Source: an uncultured Chlorobiaceae bacterium
GTDB taxonomy: Bacteria > Bacteroidota > Chlorobiia > Chlorobiales > Chlorobiaceae
Assembly: GCA_903871235.1 (NCBI GenBank)
Contig: CAIQGA010000018.1
Coordinates: forward strand, 1 to 51,669
Direction: 5' to 3'
DNA: 51,669 nt
How positions within the stretch are numbered: the stretch's first letter is position 1; every line of letters starts with the position of its first letter. Below the pieces are notes generated by a model. That model saw nothing but the letters and a program-made list of their open reading frames with translations. It did not search any database and was not told the origin of the DNA. Of the stretch, positions 18,100-27,129 are shown in pieces. Position numbers and translations under genes: made by a program.

Positions 18100-19323
18100 A
18101 TGGCTATTGCAGAACTTGAACAAACGATAAGTTTGCATGTTGCGACTTATGATAAGGAAGTAGCAAAACAGACGCTTATCAATGAAGCGAAACTCGGGCT
18201 TCTGCTTGCCGAAAAAGGCATCAAGTATAACCCCGATGAAATCAGGCCGTTTCAGGATGATTATGAACAATCGTCGGCCTATAATCGCCAGAGAGGGTTG
18301 ACTGGAATTTCGCTACCTCACGGGGTTACAGCCCGGGGTGGTTTTAACCGATTTACACCTTATGCGCTGGTGGTTGAAGATGGCAGGCCGGTATTATATG
18401 ATGAACAGACCCGCATTGGAGAAATCTCCTTTCACAAGGCCCATCCGATTACAAGGGAGTTGCTCAATGATGGTGAAAAATTTCGCCATGTTGCCAATGT
18501 CAGTCAGGAGGGTGGTATCAGTGTGGCCTACAGCAACGAGTGCTCATTGAAAGATAAAGGTGAAGACTGCCTTTTCTGCTCCATAAATGAGCGAGCAAAA
18601 GATGGGGCGCTTAACAAGGTGCTCATCAAATCACCCAAACAGGTTGCCGAAGCATATCATCTGGCCCGTCAGGCCGGAGTAGGAAACCATTTTCGGATTA
18701 CCGGTGGTTTTGTGCCGGAACGCCGTGAGCAGGAGTACTATCTTGATGTTGCTGATGCTATCAGGGAGCGTTATGACTCTTTTTACGGTGTTGGTATTAT
18801 CGGCGCACCTTCGGAATTTTCCGTGCTTCATAAATACAAGGAGGCTGGTTTTGACAATATATCTCACAATCTTGAGGTTTGGGACCGGAATCTCTTTGCG
18901 GCTATCTGCCCTGGTAAAGAAAAACGCAATGGTGGCTGGCAGCATTGGGTAGATTCCCTTGAGTATGCGGTGGATGTTTTTGGCAAAGGCAATGTTCATA
19001 CCAATGTTGTCGGTGGTTTAGCTCCGCTGGATTCAACGCTCGAAGGAATAGAGTATCTGGCGTCAAAAGGAATTATCTGCCATTTCAGTGCATTTCGTCC
19101 TGAAAAAGGGACTCCTCTCTATGGATATCGCAGCCCGGAAGCGGCTTGGCATTGGGAGTTGCTTGATAAAGGAACCGAGATTTTTCGGCGCTACGGCTTC
19201 ACGACGCTTCAACTCTATAGCGGCCCGGCGTCAGCACCTCATCACGCCCAGGTTTTCCAGATCAAATATGGGGAATTTGAAGGAGAGAGGCTTTCTCAGT
19301 GGAAATTCCCATCTCTGGATTAA
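18100..19323 (+). CDS. Radical SAM-like enzyme with C-X8-C-X2-C motif (paralogue 2)
   Basis: A 407-residue protein aligned without gaps over most of its length to the one at 16840 and sharing well over half of its residues. The cluster cysteines are again C148, C157 and C160 (CSLKDKGEDCLFC), with RITGGFVPERRE after them. It starts 36 bases after the first gene stop. The pair probably arose by tandem duplication; because the two have diverged clearly at both DNA and protein level, an assembly artefact is unlikely. They may work as a heterodimer or on successive steps. Confidence 0.75.
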   Translation: MAIAELEQTISLHVATYDKEVAKQTLINEAKLGLLLAEKGIKYNPDEIRPFQDDYEQSSAYNRQRGLTGISLPHGVTARGGFNRFTPYALVVEDGRPVLYDEQTRIGEISFHKAHPITRELLNDGEKFRHVANVSQEGGISVAYSNECSLKDKGEDCLFCSINERAKDGALNKVLIKSPKQVAEAYHLARQAGVGNHFRITGGFVPERREQEYYLDVADAIRERYDSFYGVGIIGAPSEFSVLHKYKEAGFDNISHNLEVWDRNLFAAICPGKEKRNGGWQHWVDSLEYAVDVFGKGNVHTNVVGGLAPLDSTLEGIEYLASKGIICHFSAFRPEKGTPLYGYRSPEAAWHWELLDKGTEIFRRYGFTTLQLYSGPASAPHHAQVFQIKYGEFEGERLSQWKFPSLD

Positions 19324-19611
19324 TCTATTTACGGTATGCAATATCCCCTGTTGAGGGGATTTTGTAAGTTCTTTTTATTGCAGATATTGTCGTAATGATA
19401 AAAGGACAATAGCATTCCCTGTTTTTTTTTATCAGTCAATAATTAAATTTTTTGGTTATGACTTTCCTTGCTTTATCAACTTCTTGTTGTCGCTTTCATT
19501 GGAATGTGACAGATGAAGATATTGAGATTTTCGTCCTTATGTAAAGTACGTTATTGAAAAAAAACGTTTATAAGGAAGTCGATTCTTGCTGTCAGAGAAT
19601 CGGCTTTTTTT
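19324..19611 (+). promoter_or_regulatory. Repeated operon leader, copy B (before importer operon)
   Basis: Starting at the radical SAM stop codon: ACGGTATGCAATAT, then the stem CCCC-TGTTGA-GGGG with GATTTT after it (19343-19363), the middle CTTCTTGTTGTCGC at about 19486, a hairpin ACGTT/AACGT at 19548-19567, then TTATAAGGAA and the terminator-like hairpin. The 5' stem is CCCC/GGGG here but CCG/CGG or CCTT/AAGG in other copies, which is a compensatory change. Confidence 0.75.
19578..19611 (+). terminator. Leader B 3' terminator-like hairpin
   Basis: GTCGATTCT pairs with AGAATCGGC with intervening TGCTGTCAG, followed by TTTTTTT. Relative to copy C the second stem pair is T-G instead of C-G and another is T-A instead of T-G, so pairing is kept while sequence changes. 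Confidence 0.8.
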
Positions 19612-19659
19612 ATGAGAAAATTTGCAAATAATCATGTTATAGAGTACGGAGAAAAAACA

Positions 19660-20115
19660 ATGAGCCAGTCAGAAATACTACAATACATTCTGGATGCGAA
19701 ACACGCACAGCTTACCTATGTGCGAAGCGATTTGAGTCCGATATCGAGAACTATAGGCAGTTATGCGCCAGATGGAGAGGATCTCTTTTTTTCTACAAGC
19801 AAAGAGAGTGCGAAAGTAGAGGAGATAGAGAAAAACAGGCGGGTATCGTTTTTCTTTGAGCATGAAAACCAGGCTCCGGAGAGCTGGAAAAGCCTTCTTT
19901 TGATTGGTAATGCGGAGCAGGTTACTGCCGGTTCAACTGATTATGAGAAAGCTGTTGAACGCCTTGGAGCAAAAAGTCCCCGTTTCAGGGAACGGATCGC
20001 CAAAGGTGATTTGGAGAGTGCTGCAATATACCGAATCAAGACAACTGAACTCGAATATCTTGACCGAAGCAAAGGAAATGGCAAACTCCAGAAGATTGTT
20101 GTGAGTCAGTTATGA
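19660..20115 (+). CDS. Pyridoxamine-phosphate-oxidase-like FMN-binding protein
   Basis: A 151-residue split-barrel protein from the ATG at 19660 (GGAG eight bases upstream; an earlier frame start would overlap the leader). Typical features are LTYVRSDLSPISRTIGSYAPDG, LFFSTSKESAKVEEIEKNRRVSFFFEHE and the terminal YRIKTTELEYLDRSKG. Such proteins bind FMN, F420 or haem and are often reductases or oxidases of small molecules. Its stop overlaps the ABC ATPase start (ATGA), so it is translationally coupled to the importer. Substrate unknown. Confidence 0.75.
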   Translation: MSQSEILQYILDAKHAQLTYVRSDLSPISRTIGSYAPDGEDLFFSTSKESAKVEEIEKNRRVSFFFEHENQAPESWKSLLLIGNAEQVTAGSTDYEKAVERLGAKSPRFRERIAKGDLESAAIYRIKTTELEYLDRSKGNGKLQKIVVSQL

Positions 20116-21047
20116 AAAATGGCATTGCAGTAGCAAACCCTGAAAGCAACACTCTTCATGGGGTGGTACCGTCAACAGTTGCATCTCAGGCAATTGGAGA
20201 GTTGGAGAGTGTTGCCAACGTTCACAAAGATGCTCCGCAACCGGTACAATTTCTGGATAACCGTCCGGTGAAGCTCTCTGTCAAGAATCTTGTGGTAGGC
20301 TATCTCGACAAGCAGAGTGGCCATACTATGGTGGCTGTCGACAAGGTGACGCTTGATATTCGCGAAGGGGAATTTGTGACGATTGTCGGGTTGTCCGGTT
20401 GCGGTAAATCGACATTTCTCAACGCTATTGCTGGTTTGGTCAAACATCAGCATGGTGAAATTAAAGTCAATGGTCGAATTGTCACTGGACCCGGAATGGA
20501 CAGGGCGGTGGTGTTTCAAAAAGCATCACTGCTGCCCTGGCGGAAGGTTGGACGCAATATCACCTATGGACTGGAATTGAGTGGTATGAAGCAGGCCGAT
20601 GCGAGAGAAAAAGCCAGTTACTACGTTAATCTGATACGTCTTAACGGCTTTGAGGATCATTATCCGCATCAATTATCTGGAGGCATGCAGCAGCGAGTGA
20701 ATCTGGCGCGTGCCCTGGCCTGCGACCCTGAGGTGTTGCTGCTGGATGAGCCGTTTGCCGCCCTCGATGCCATTACTCGTGAATTAATGCAGAACGAACT
20801 CCTCGAACTGTGCGAAAAGGTTGGCAAGACGGTCTTGATGGTTACGCATCAAATTGACGAAGCGGTGCTTCTTTCCGACCGGGTCATCATTTTTTCATCT
20901 CGTCCGGCTTATGTGCTTGCCGATATCCGTATTCCTATCCGGAGACCACGTAAAAGCCTCATCAAAGATTCTGAAGAGTTCAGGGGACTGATGAACGAGA
21001 TTTGGAGAGTTATTGAAGGGAATGCAAATATTGGAGGCGGTATATGA
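20112..21047 (+). CDS. NitT/TauT-family ABC importer, ATP-binding subunit
   Basis: A 311-residue ATPase with Walker A GLSGCGKST (93-101), Q-loop VFQKASLLPW, signature LSGGMQQRV (from 188) and Walker B VLLLDEPFAALDA. The QxxxLLPW segment and overall form place it in the SsuB/TauB/NrtD group that imports sulfonates, nitrate-like anions, pyrimidine precursors or similar small molecules. An N-terminal extension of about 50 residues precedes the ABC domain. Overlaps both neighbours by four bases, forming one coupled operon with the permease and binding protein. Confidence 0.88.
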   Translation: MKNGIAVANPESNTLHGVVPSTVASQAIGELESVANVHKDAPQPVQFLDNRPVKLSVKNLVVGYLDKQSGHTMVAVDKVTLDIREGEFVTIVGLSGCGKSTFLNAIAGLVKHQHGEIKVNGRIVTGPGMDRAVVFQKASLLPWRKVGRNITYGLELSGMKQADAREKASYYVNLIRLNGFEDHYPHQLSGGMQQRVNLARALACDPEVLLLDEPFAALDAITRELMQNELLELCEKVGKTVLMVTHQIDEAVLLSDRVIIFSSRPAYVLADIRIPIRRPRKSLIKDSEEFRGLMNEIWRVIEGNANIGGGI

Positions 21048-21853
21048 GAAAAGTGACGGTTTTTCCAAAATCTAACGCTGCAAAAAAAGAGAAAATTACC
21101 GGTCTGTTGCTGGGGGCGAGTGTTATAGTGCTGTTTCTGGTTGGTTGGGAGCTTCTGTTTCAATTCAAGCTTGTTAATCCGATTTTTATCAGCGCTCCTT
21201 CACGGGTAGTTCTTGCTTTGATTACAATCATTGAGGACGGCTCATTATTTCAAAATCTTACAATAAGCGCAAAGGAGTTTGCTTTTGGATATGGTGCGGC
21301 AATTCTTGTTGGTTTTCCCATAGGGATTATGCTGGGGTGGTTTAAACTGATTCGAGCAGCTTTTGGTCCGTTTATTGCCGCCATGCAGGCAACACCACGT
21401 ATTGCGCTCATGCCACTGTTCATTATCTGGTTTGGACTTGGCATCACCTCCAAGATTGTGATTGTTCTTTTGAGCGCCATTTTTCCCCTGATCGTCAATC
21501 TTCAGGTTGCCATGACTACCATTGACAATGACCTGATTCATGTCGCTCGCGCTTATGGCGCAACCCGCTGGCAAGTATTTAGAAGTATAGCGCTACCGAC
21601 CTCCTTGCCGTTTTTGATAACCGGTTTACGCTTGGCTGCAGGACGTGGACTCCTTGGTGTTATTGTGGCCGAGGTTTTCGGTGGAGCGGCAGGTATCGGC
21701 TACATGATTCAGTATGCCGGTTCAACATTTCAGACGGACAAGGTTTTTGCCGGTGTTTTGGTTGTCGCAGTCACTGGCATTACGCTTGATTTTACGCTTG
21801 ATCGGCTTGGTCGTCATTTCGATAGATGGCGCGGCGAAGCTGTTGCGCATTAA
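21044..21853 (+). CDS. NitT/TauT-family ABC importer, permease
   Basis: A 269-residue permease of the SsuC/TauC type with about six membrane segments and the EAA-loop region (VARAYGATRWQVFRSIALPTSLPFLITGLRLA). The ATPase gene overlaps its start. It would form the membrane channel, probably as a homodimer since only one permease is encoded in this importer. Confidence 0.88.
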   Translation: MRKVTVFPKSNAAKKEKITGLLLGASVIVLFLVGWELLFQFKLVNPIFISAPSRVVLALITIIEDGSLFQNLTISAKEFAFGYGAAILVGFPIGIMLGWFKLIRAAFGPFIAAMQATPRIALMPLFIIWFGLGITSKIVIVLLSAIFPLIVNLQVAMTTIDNDLIHVARAYGATRWQVFRSIALPTSLPFLITGLRLAAGRGLLGVIVAEVFGGAAGIGYMIQYAGSTFQTDKVFAGVLVVAVTGITLDFTLDRLGRHFDRWRGEAVAH

Positions 21854-21890
21854 GTGTGTTAAAATATTATAAATAAATAGGTTAATTGTT

Positions 21891-22871
21891 ATGCAAAAAC
21901 TTGGTATTACAAAATTCATTCCACTTATATCTCTTGTTGTGCTTGCTGCAGGCTGCACCGGAAAAAACGAACAACCAGCCGTGACGGGTGAAGCGCAAAA
22001 AACCCTTGTCAGGTATGCCACGAGTGCGGGAAATCTCCCCATAGCTTTTGGTATCAAAAAGGGTTATTTCGCTGAACAGGGAATTGAGGTTAAGGTTGTA
22101 ACCATTACCGGTGGTGTTGAGGCTGTGACCGCTGCTGCTGCCGGTGAGGCGGATATGGGAGGCATGGGGTCACCTGTGATTGTGGGAGCCGTTGCTGGAG
22201 TGCCTATTACCATTATTGCTTCTCCACCATCTGCAGGTCAGCATTTTGTTTTGGTATCAAAACCTCAATACAAGAGTTTTGCTGAGTTGAAAGGCAAAGC
22301 GGTCAGCCCTGGTGCTCCAGGCCAGGGCACTATCCAGGCATTTAATGTTATCGCGAAAGCCAAAGGATTTAAACCTTCCGATTTTCAGTATGTGAATGCC
22401 GGTACCAGTGCAAATGCCTTGGCTGCATTGCAGGCAGGTAAGGTTGAAGCGGTCATTACATCGGAACTGGTAGGGGTCAAGGCAGAATTGGAAGGATTCG
22501 GCAAGGTGCTGGAGCATGCGGCAGATTACTTCGGTCATTATCAGCACACATTCATCTTTGCAACAAAGAGCTTTATCCAGGAAAAACCTGATGCAGTCAG
22601 AGGATTTCTGGCAGCTTATCGCAAAACGGTAGAGTATCTCAAAGCCCATCCTGATGAGGCGATTTCATTCGCTGTAAAAGAGTTGCAGCAGGATGAAGTG
22701 ACTTATAGAAAAGTCTATGCAAAGGAGATCCCGAATTGGGACACGAGTGGACGAATCGACTTTGTTGGTACTGAACATGCGATTACCATTCTGAAAGATC
22801 TGGGCGATATCAGCCCGAACTCCAGGGTGACGGCTCAACAGATTATTGATGAGCAGTTCCTCCCCAAGTAA
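21891..22871 (+). CDS. NMT1/SsuA-like substrate-binding lipoprotein
   Basis: A 326-residue binding protein with a lipoprotein signal (ISLVVLAAGC, lipid on the cysteine at about residue 21). The mature part shows the family pattern RYATSAGNLPIAFGIKKGYF, then VVTITGGVEAVTAAAAGEADMG and LKGKAVSPGAPGQGT. It captures the ligand for the importer encoded just upstream. The ligand cannot be read from the sequence; the fold serves sulfonates, aromatic acids, riboflavin and pyrimidine precursors among others. Confidence 0.88.
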   Translation: MQKLGITKFIPLISLVVLAAGCTGKNEQPAVTGEAQKTLVRYATSAGNLPIAFGIKKGYFAEQGIEVKVVTITGGVEAVTAAAAGEADMGGMGSPVIVGAVAGVPITIIASPPSAGQHFVLVSKPQYKSFAELKGKAVSPGAPGQGTIQAFNVIAKAKGFKPSDFQYVNAGTSANALAALQAGKVEAVITSELVGVKAELEGFGKVLEHAADYFGHYQHTFIFATKSFIQEKPDAVRGFLAAYRKTVEYLKAHPDEAISFAVKELQQDEVTYRKVYAKEIPNWDTSGRIDFVGTEHAITILKDLGDISPNSRVTAQQIIDEQFLPK

Positions 22872-22890
22872 TCCTCTAAACCAACCTATC

Positions 22891-24747
22891 ATGAGAGGAT
22901 TACGGATTGTCGGTTTACATGTCAGAAAGCACTGGTTTGTCTACTTTGCGGGTATCAGCATGGTTGCCGCTGCCAGTTTATTGGCAGCCCAGATTCCACG
23001 TTTACTCGGCATTGTCACGGACGGCTTGCGCGATGGGACGCTTGATCGTGCAAAAATGGTCTACTTCGCGGGTTTGATTATTTTGATCGGCATGGTGCGC
23101 GTTGCAACAGGCTGGGGAGGGCGCATTCTCGTCCATCACAAGGGGCGTGAACTGACTTATAATTTGCGCAAGCAGCTCTTTGAAAAATGGGGCACACTCT
23201 CACCATCCTATTATCATCGGCACAGTGTGGGTGATATGATTTCCCATGCCTTGAGCGATGTGGAGGTCGTGCGTGAACTCGTTTCTCAGGGGATTAATCA
23301 GGCAGTAAGCGGTCTGGCCATGCTGCTCGCAGCCGCCTGGCTTATGGCCGTGCATGTCGATTGGCGGTTGACGCTTGCCGGGCTGGGGCCGCTTCTGCTT
23401 ATTCCACTGCTTGTCAAGTGGCTTGGTCCTCAAATCAGGCTTCAGTCCCAACGTTCCCAGGAAGCGCTTGGTGCTATGGCTCAGACTACAGAGGAGGTTA
23501 TCGGAGGTATTCGTGCCGTAAAAGCCTTTGGCACAGAGCATATTGTTATTAGTCGTTTTGAAAACAGGGTTGACAACATTGTTGAAGAGAAGATGCGTTT
23601 TGTCCGTCTCTCTTCATTGTTTGGAGCCCTGGTTCCGCTGATGGTCAATCTCGGGTTTATTTTTGTGCTCGGATACGGAGGCTTTTTGCTGACAGCGAAG
23701 GTCATTTCGCTTGGAGATTTTGTGGCGTTCACCCTTTATGTTGCGTTGTTGCGTCAGCCACTGGAACAATTGGGTAATGTCCTCAACATTGTTCAACGCT
23801 CAATTGCCTCATTAAACAGGATAGATGAACTCCTGCGTGTTGTTCCGGAAGTGCTCGACAGAACAGCGCCGCTTGTTGATCGTCCACTGCAGGGAGTGCT
23901 TGAGGTGAAGGGGCTCACCTTTCGCTATCCAGGCAGCGAGAGGGATGTGCTGCACAGCATATCATTTTCTGTCGGGCCGGGGCAAACCCTTGGCATCATC
24001 GGAGCAATGGGAAGTGGAAAGTCCACCCTTGCCGATCTTCTCCTGCGGTTGTACGATCCTCCTGATGGAACTGTTTTTATAGACGGGGAGGATATTCTGC
24101 GTTACCCGCTTGCGCGTCTGAGGGACGCGATAGCCTACGTGCCTCAGGACGGGTTCCTTTTTTCTACGACAGTGCTGGAGAACATTGGTTTTTCTGATGA
24201 ATATCCTGATCGGAAACGTGCTGAACGTTGTGCAGAAATTACGGCTGTGCATCAAAATATCATCAGTTTTCCCGAGAAATACGATACGGAGATTGGCGAA
24301 CGGGGTGTTCGCCTCTCTGGCGGACAGAAACAGCGCATCGCAATTGCCCGCATGATCTACAAGGATGCGCCGTTCCAGATTATGGACGACTCTTTGAGTG
24401 CGGTCGATACCAGTACTGAACGTCGTATTCTGCGTAATCTTCTGGACCTGGTGCGATTATTTCCTGGCTCGGTAGAGCGGGCGCTGAAGGCTACCATCAT
24501 CATTTCTCACCGGTTGAGTGCAGTCCAACATGCAGATGAAATCGTGGTGTTTGATGATGGCCGCATTGTTGAGCGAGGCAGCCACACTGAACTGCTCGCC
24601 ATAGGAGGGCACTATGCCGGATTGTGGTACATGCAGGCTGGTATTGCGCAAGAGAATGATTCAGATAGACAACGAGATGTTTCGCAGCCGGATCTTGATG
24701 TTGAGATGGACGTGCTGGAAGCAGGAAGACTGGAGGAGGTGTTATGA
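22891..24747 (+). CDS. Heterodimeric ABC exporter, subunit with degenerate catalytic site (first pair)
   Basis: About 618 residues: a six-helix exporter domain (FVYFAGISMVAAASLLAAQIP onward) and an ABC domain with Walker A GAMGSGKST, signature LSGGQKQR and Walker B FQIMDDSLSAVD. The catalytic glutamate position holds aspartate, as in the degenerate-site half of BmrC/YheI-type heterodimers. The ATG at 22891 is preferred; in-frame starts at 22846/22849 overlap the binding-protein gene. The partner follows with a four-base overlap. Exports lipids, drugs or peptides in known cases. Confidence 0.85.
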   Translation: MRGLRIVGLHVRKHWFVYFAGISMVAAASLLAAQIPRLLGIVTDGLRDGTLDRAKMVYFAGLIILIGMVRVATGWGGRILVHHKGRELTYNLRKQLFEKWGTLSPSYYHRHSVGDMISHALSDVEVVRELVSQGINQAVSGLAMLLAAAWLMAVHVDWRLTLAGLGPLLLIPLLVKWLGPQIRLQSQRSQEALGAMAQTTEEVIGGIRAVKAFGTEHIVISRFENRVDNIVEEKMRFVRLSSLFGALVPLMVNLGFIFVLGYGGFLLTAKVISLGDFVAFTLYVALLRQPLEQLGNVLNIVQRSIASLNRIDELLRVVPEVLDRTAPLVDRPLQGVLEVKGLTFRYPGSERDVLHSISFSVGPGQTLGIIGAMGSGKSTLADLLLRLYDPPDGTVFIDGEDILRYPLARLRDAIAYVPQDGFLFSTTVLENIGFSDEYPDRKRAERCAEITAVHQNIISFPEKYDTEIGERGVRLSGGQKQRIAIARMIYKDAPFQIMDDSLSAVDTSTERRILRNLLDLVRLFPGSVERALKATIIISHRLSAVQHADEIVVFDDGRIVERGSHTELLAIGGHYAGLWYMQAGIAQENDSDRQRDVSQPDLDVEMDVLEAGRLEEVL

Positions 24748-26501
24748 GCAAACAATCACAAATGAGGGGCGCTTTTGCAACCCTGTTTCCCTATATCAAA
24801 TCGCATCGAAAGCGCTTGGCTCTTGTCTGTTCCCTGGTGGTGGCCGTGGTGCTGATTGATCTGGTGCAACCGTGGCTGGTAAAGGAGGCTATTGATCGTT
24901 ATGTGACCGTCTCCCGCCCTGATTCGGGCGCGATTGTGCTCATGGCGTTGAGCTACCTTGGGCTGGTGTTGCTTGCTTTTGGTCTGACCTATTATCAGGA
25001 CATCGTGTTGCAACAAATTGGTCTGTCGATTGTGCGATCGATTCGAATTGATCTGTTCAAACATATTCAGCGCCTTGCCCTGCGTTACTTCGACCAAAAC
25101 AGTCCTGGTCGAATCATCACGAATGTGGTCAGTGATACCGAAGCGCTTAATAACTTTTTTACCCAGTTTCTTGCAAATACGCTTCGAGGGACTTTTTCTC
25201 TTGTGCTGATCATGTTTTTCATGTTGCATTTGAACGTGAAGATAGCGCTCTATTGTTTTCTTCTTGTTCCGCCGGTTGTTTTTTTAGCCATCTTTTTTCA
25301 AAGTAAAATCCGGGCAATCAACACCGAAGTCCGTCACCGGCTTGGGGTACTCATAGGATTTTTGGCCGAGAATCTGAGCGGCATGGCCATTGTTCAGATT
25401 TTTCATCAGGAGGAAAAGCAGCGCCGGCGTCTGGATGAGCGCAATAAAGCCCTGCTTGAATGGACCATTCGGGAAAATCGCTGGTTTCTGCTCTTTTTTA
25501 ATATTACAGAGCTGTTGGGTGACCTTTCGATTGCAGCGCTCATCTGGTTTGGTGGAAATGGGGTGATGGAGGGCAGCATCTCGTTTGGTGTTTTATATGC
25601 CTTTGTGGGGTATATACGGCGCTTCTTTCAGCCGATTAACACTATTTCCCAGCAGATGAACACGCTCCAGTCTTCGATTGTCGCTTCGGATCGCATCAGT
25701 CGCACGCTTCAGGAGGTTCCTGATATTCAGGAGGTCGCCGATGCGACAGCGCCGGAGGTGGAGGGCTTGATTATCCTTGATGGTGTTTCTCTGGCTTATC
25801 GCTTTGGCCATACTGTTTTACACGATATTCACCTGACGATTCAGCCCGGAGAGCGTATTGGTTTTGTCGGGGCTACCGGAGCGGGTAAAACTTCTATCAT
25901 GAATCTGGTTACCAGGTTTTATGATGTCACCGCTGGCGCATTGATTATTGATGGCAAGGATATTCGTGATTGGCCGTTGGATGTGCTCCGGCGTTCAGTC
26001 GGTATTGTTCAGCAGGATGTGACTCTCTTTTCCGGTACCATTATTGACAACATCCGCTTTTTCCAGACCGATATTCCGGTGGAACGGGTCAAGGAAGCTT
26101 GCCGTTTGGTTGGTGCTGAGCCGTTTATTCTGCGACAACTTCATGGGTATGAAACGGTTTTGTCTGAGCGAGCCAGTACTCTTTCTGCTGGCGAGCGGCA
26201 ACTGCTCTCTTTTGCCCGTGTCCTGATATTTGATCCGAGGATACTGATTCTTGACGAAGCAACAGCAAGCCTCGATTCCAGGACTGAAGAGGTACTTCAG
26301 GAAGCCATCCATCGGGTGTCGGCTGGCCGCACCCTTTTGGTTATTGCTCATCGTTTATCGACGGTGCAGCAGATGGATACCATTTGCGTGCTGGAGCAGG
26401 GAAGGATTGTCGAAAGTGGCTCCCACAGTGAGTTGCTTGGCCGGCATGGGCACTATTGGCGCCTTCACCAGGCGGGCATACTGTTGGAAGAGGTGGCTTG
26501 A
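24744..26501 (+). CDS. Heterodimeric ABC exporter, catalytic partner (first pair)
   Basis: A 585-residue exporter half: six membrane helices, Walker A GATGAGKTS, a degenerate signature LSAGERQLL and an intact Walker B ILILDEATASLD with glutamate. LSAGERQ plus DEATASLD is the YheH/BmrD or MdlB-like pattern and complements the partner, which has LSGGQ but D in place of E. Together they form one canonical and one degenerate ATP site. It ends just before leader C. Confidence 0.87.
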   Translation: MSKQSQMRGAFATLFPYIKSHRKRLALVCSLVVAVVLIDLVQPWLVKEAIDRYVTVSRPDSGAIVLMALSYLGLVLLAFGLTYYQDIVLQQIGLSIVRSIRIDLFKHIQRLALRYFDQNSPGRIITNVVSDTEALNNFFTQFLANTLRGTFSLVLIMFFMLHLNVKIALYCFLLVPPVVFLAIFFQSKIRAINTEVRHRLGVLIGFLAENLSGMAIVQIFHQEEKQRRRLDERNKALLEWTIRENRWFLLFFNITELLGDLSIAALIWFGGNGVMEGSISFGVLYAFVGYIRRFFQPINTISQQMNTLQSSIVASDRISRTLQEVPDIQEVADATAPEVEGLIILDGVSLAYRFGHTVLHDIHLTIQPGERIGFVGATGAGKTSIMNLVTRFYDVTAGALIIDGKDIRDWPLDVLRRSVGIVQQDVTLFSGTIIDNIRFFQTDIPVERVKEACRLVGAEPFILRQLHGYETVLSERASTLSAGERQLLSFARVLIFDPRILILDEATASLDSRTEEVLQEAIHRVSAGRTLLVIAHRLSTVQQMDTICVLEQGRIVESGSHSELLGRHGHYWRLHQAGILLEEVA

Positions 26502-26520
26502 CGGTGCAGCATTTTCAAGT

Positions 26521-26798
26521 TAACCGGTTTGCGGTAGATGATATGCCGTTTAAACGGGATTTACCGGATTCGATTTATTGCTTACGTTAAGGTCTAATCA
26601 TTATAGCAAATGGTTTTCGGTTAACGGTTAATGTTGAAATCAAGAGGATATTTATGAAGTCGAGTATTATTTCAAAAAGTTGTTGTGAGTGCTTTTCAGC
26701 GCATTCTGACCTTGAAATTATTTTCTCTATGTAAAACTTGATGATACAAACAAGTTTATAAAAGAGCCGATTCTTGCTGTCAGAGAGTCGGCTTTTTT
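26521..26798 (+). promoter_or_regulatory. Repeated operon leader, copy C (before nifHDK-like operon)
   Basis: 5' block 26521-26565 with GCGGTAGATGATATG then the palindrome CCGTTTAAACGG and GATTTACC; a middle GTTGTTGTGAGTGC at about 26683; a hairpin AAACTTG/CAAGTTT at 26734-26757 (seven pairs); then TATAAAAGA and the terminator-like hairpin. This is the copy with the longest variable hairpin. About 330 further bases, including a 55-codon frame, lie between it and the nifH-like start. Confidence 0.78.
26766..26798 (+). terminator. Leader C 3' terminator-like hairpin
   Basis: GCCGATTCT pairs with AGAGTCGGC (nine pairs, one T-G), followed by TTTTTT. This is the best-formed copy of the shared terminator. 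Confidence 0.85.
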
Positions 26799-26848
26799 AT
26801 TGCAACTAAACATCAGAGAGCTGAGAGCGGTGAGCAACTTAAAGAAAT

Positions 26849-27016
26849 ATGGTACAGCAAACTGGAATTGAATGTATGCAATGCTCTGCCGATGAGATAA
26901 GTTTTATGCAGGGAGATGACATCTACGATACCTCCTCCTCAGGTGTATCCATTATTCATGATATTTACAGGATCGAGGACGAGAGTTTACCCGTTTTCAA
27001 GAGTAAGATGACCTGA
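26849..27016 (+). CDS. Possible 55-residue protein between leader C and nifH-like gene
   Basis: An open frame from ATG 26849 to TGA 27016 reads MVQQTGIECMQCSADEISFM and continues acidic (DDIYDTSSS ... YRIEDESLPVF). It has a C-X2-C motif at residues 9-12 and no recognised family. No strong Shine-Dalgarno site precedes it. It fills half of the otherwise unexplained 330-base gap and lies in line with the operon, so it may be a small protein, a leader peptide, or chance. Confidence 0.35.
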   Translation: MVQQTGIECMQCSADEISFMQGDDIYDTSSSGVSIIHDIYRIEDESLPVFKSKMT

Positions 27017-27026
27017 ATATGCACAG

Positions 27027-27045
27027 GGATTACAAGTTGTAATCC
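27027..27045. promoter_or_regulatory. 19-bp perfect dyad upstream of nifH-like gene
   Basis: GGATTACAAGTTGTAATCC is a perfect 9-bp inverted repeat around one central base, 85 bases before the nifH-like start. The size and symmetry suit a dimeric repressor or activator site; as RNA its one-base loop would be strained. No second copy was noticed in the window. Confidence 0.5.
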
Positions 27046-27129
27046 GATGATGAGAGGTTCGACAGCATTGGTTGAAACGTCAAAGCGTATCAGATAATTT
27101 GTCAAGTAGTTATAACAAGGATCATTTAA

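Noticed and set aside
16840-19323. Tandem radical SAM genes as an assembly duplication
   Set aside because: The copies differ throughout at DNA and protein level and in flanking sequence, so they are real diverged paralogues.
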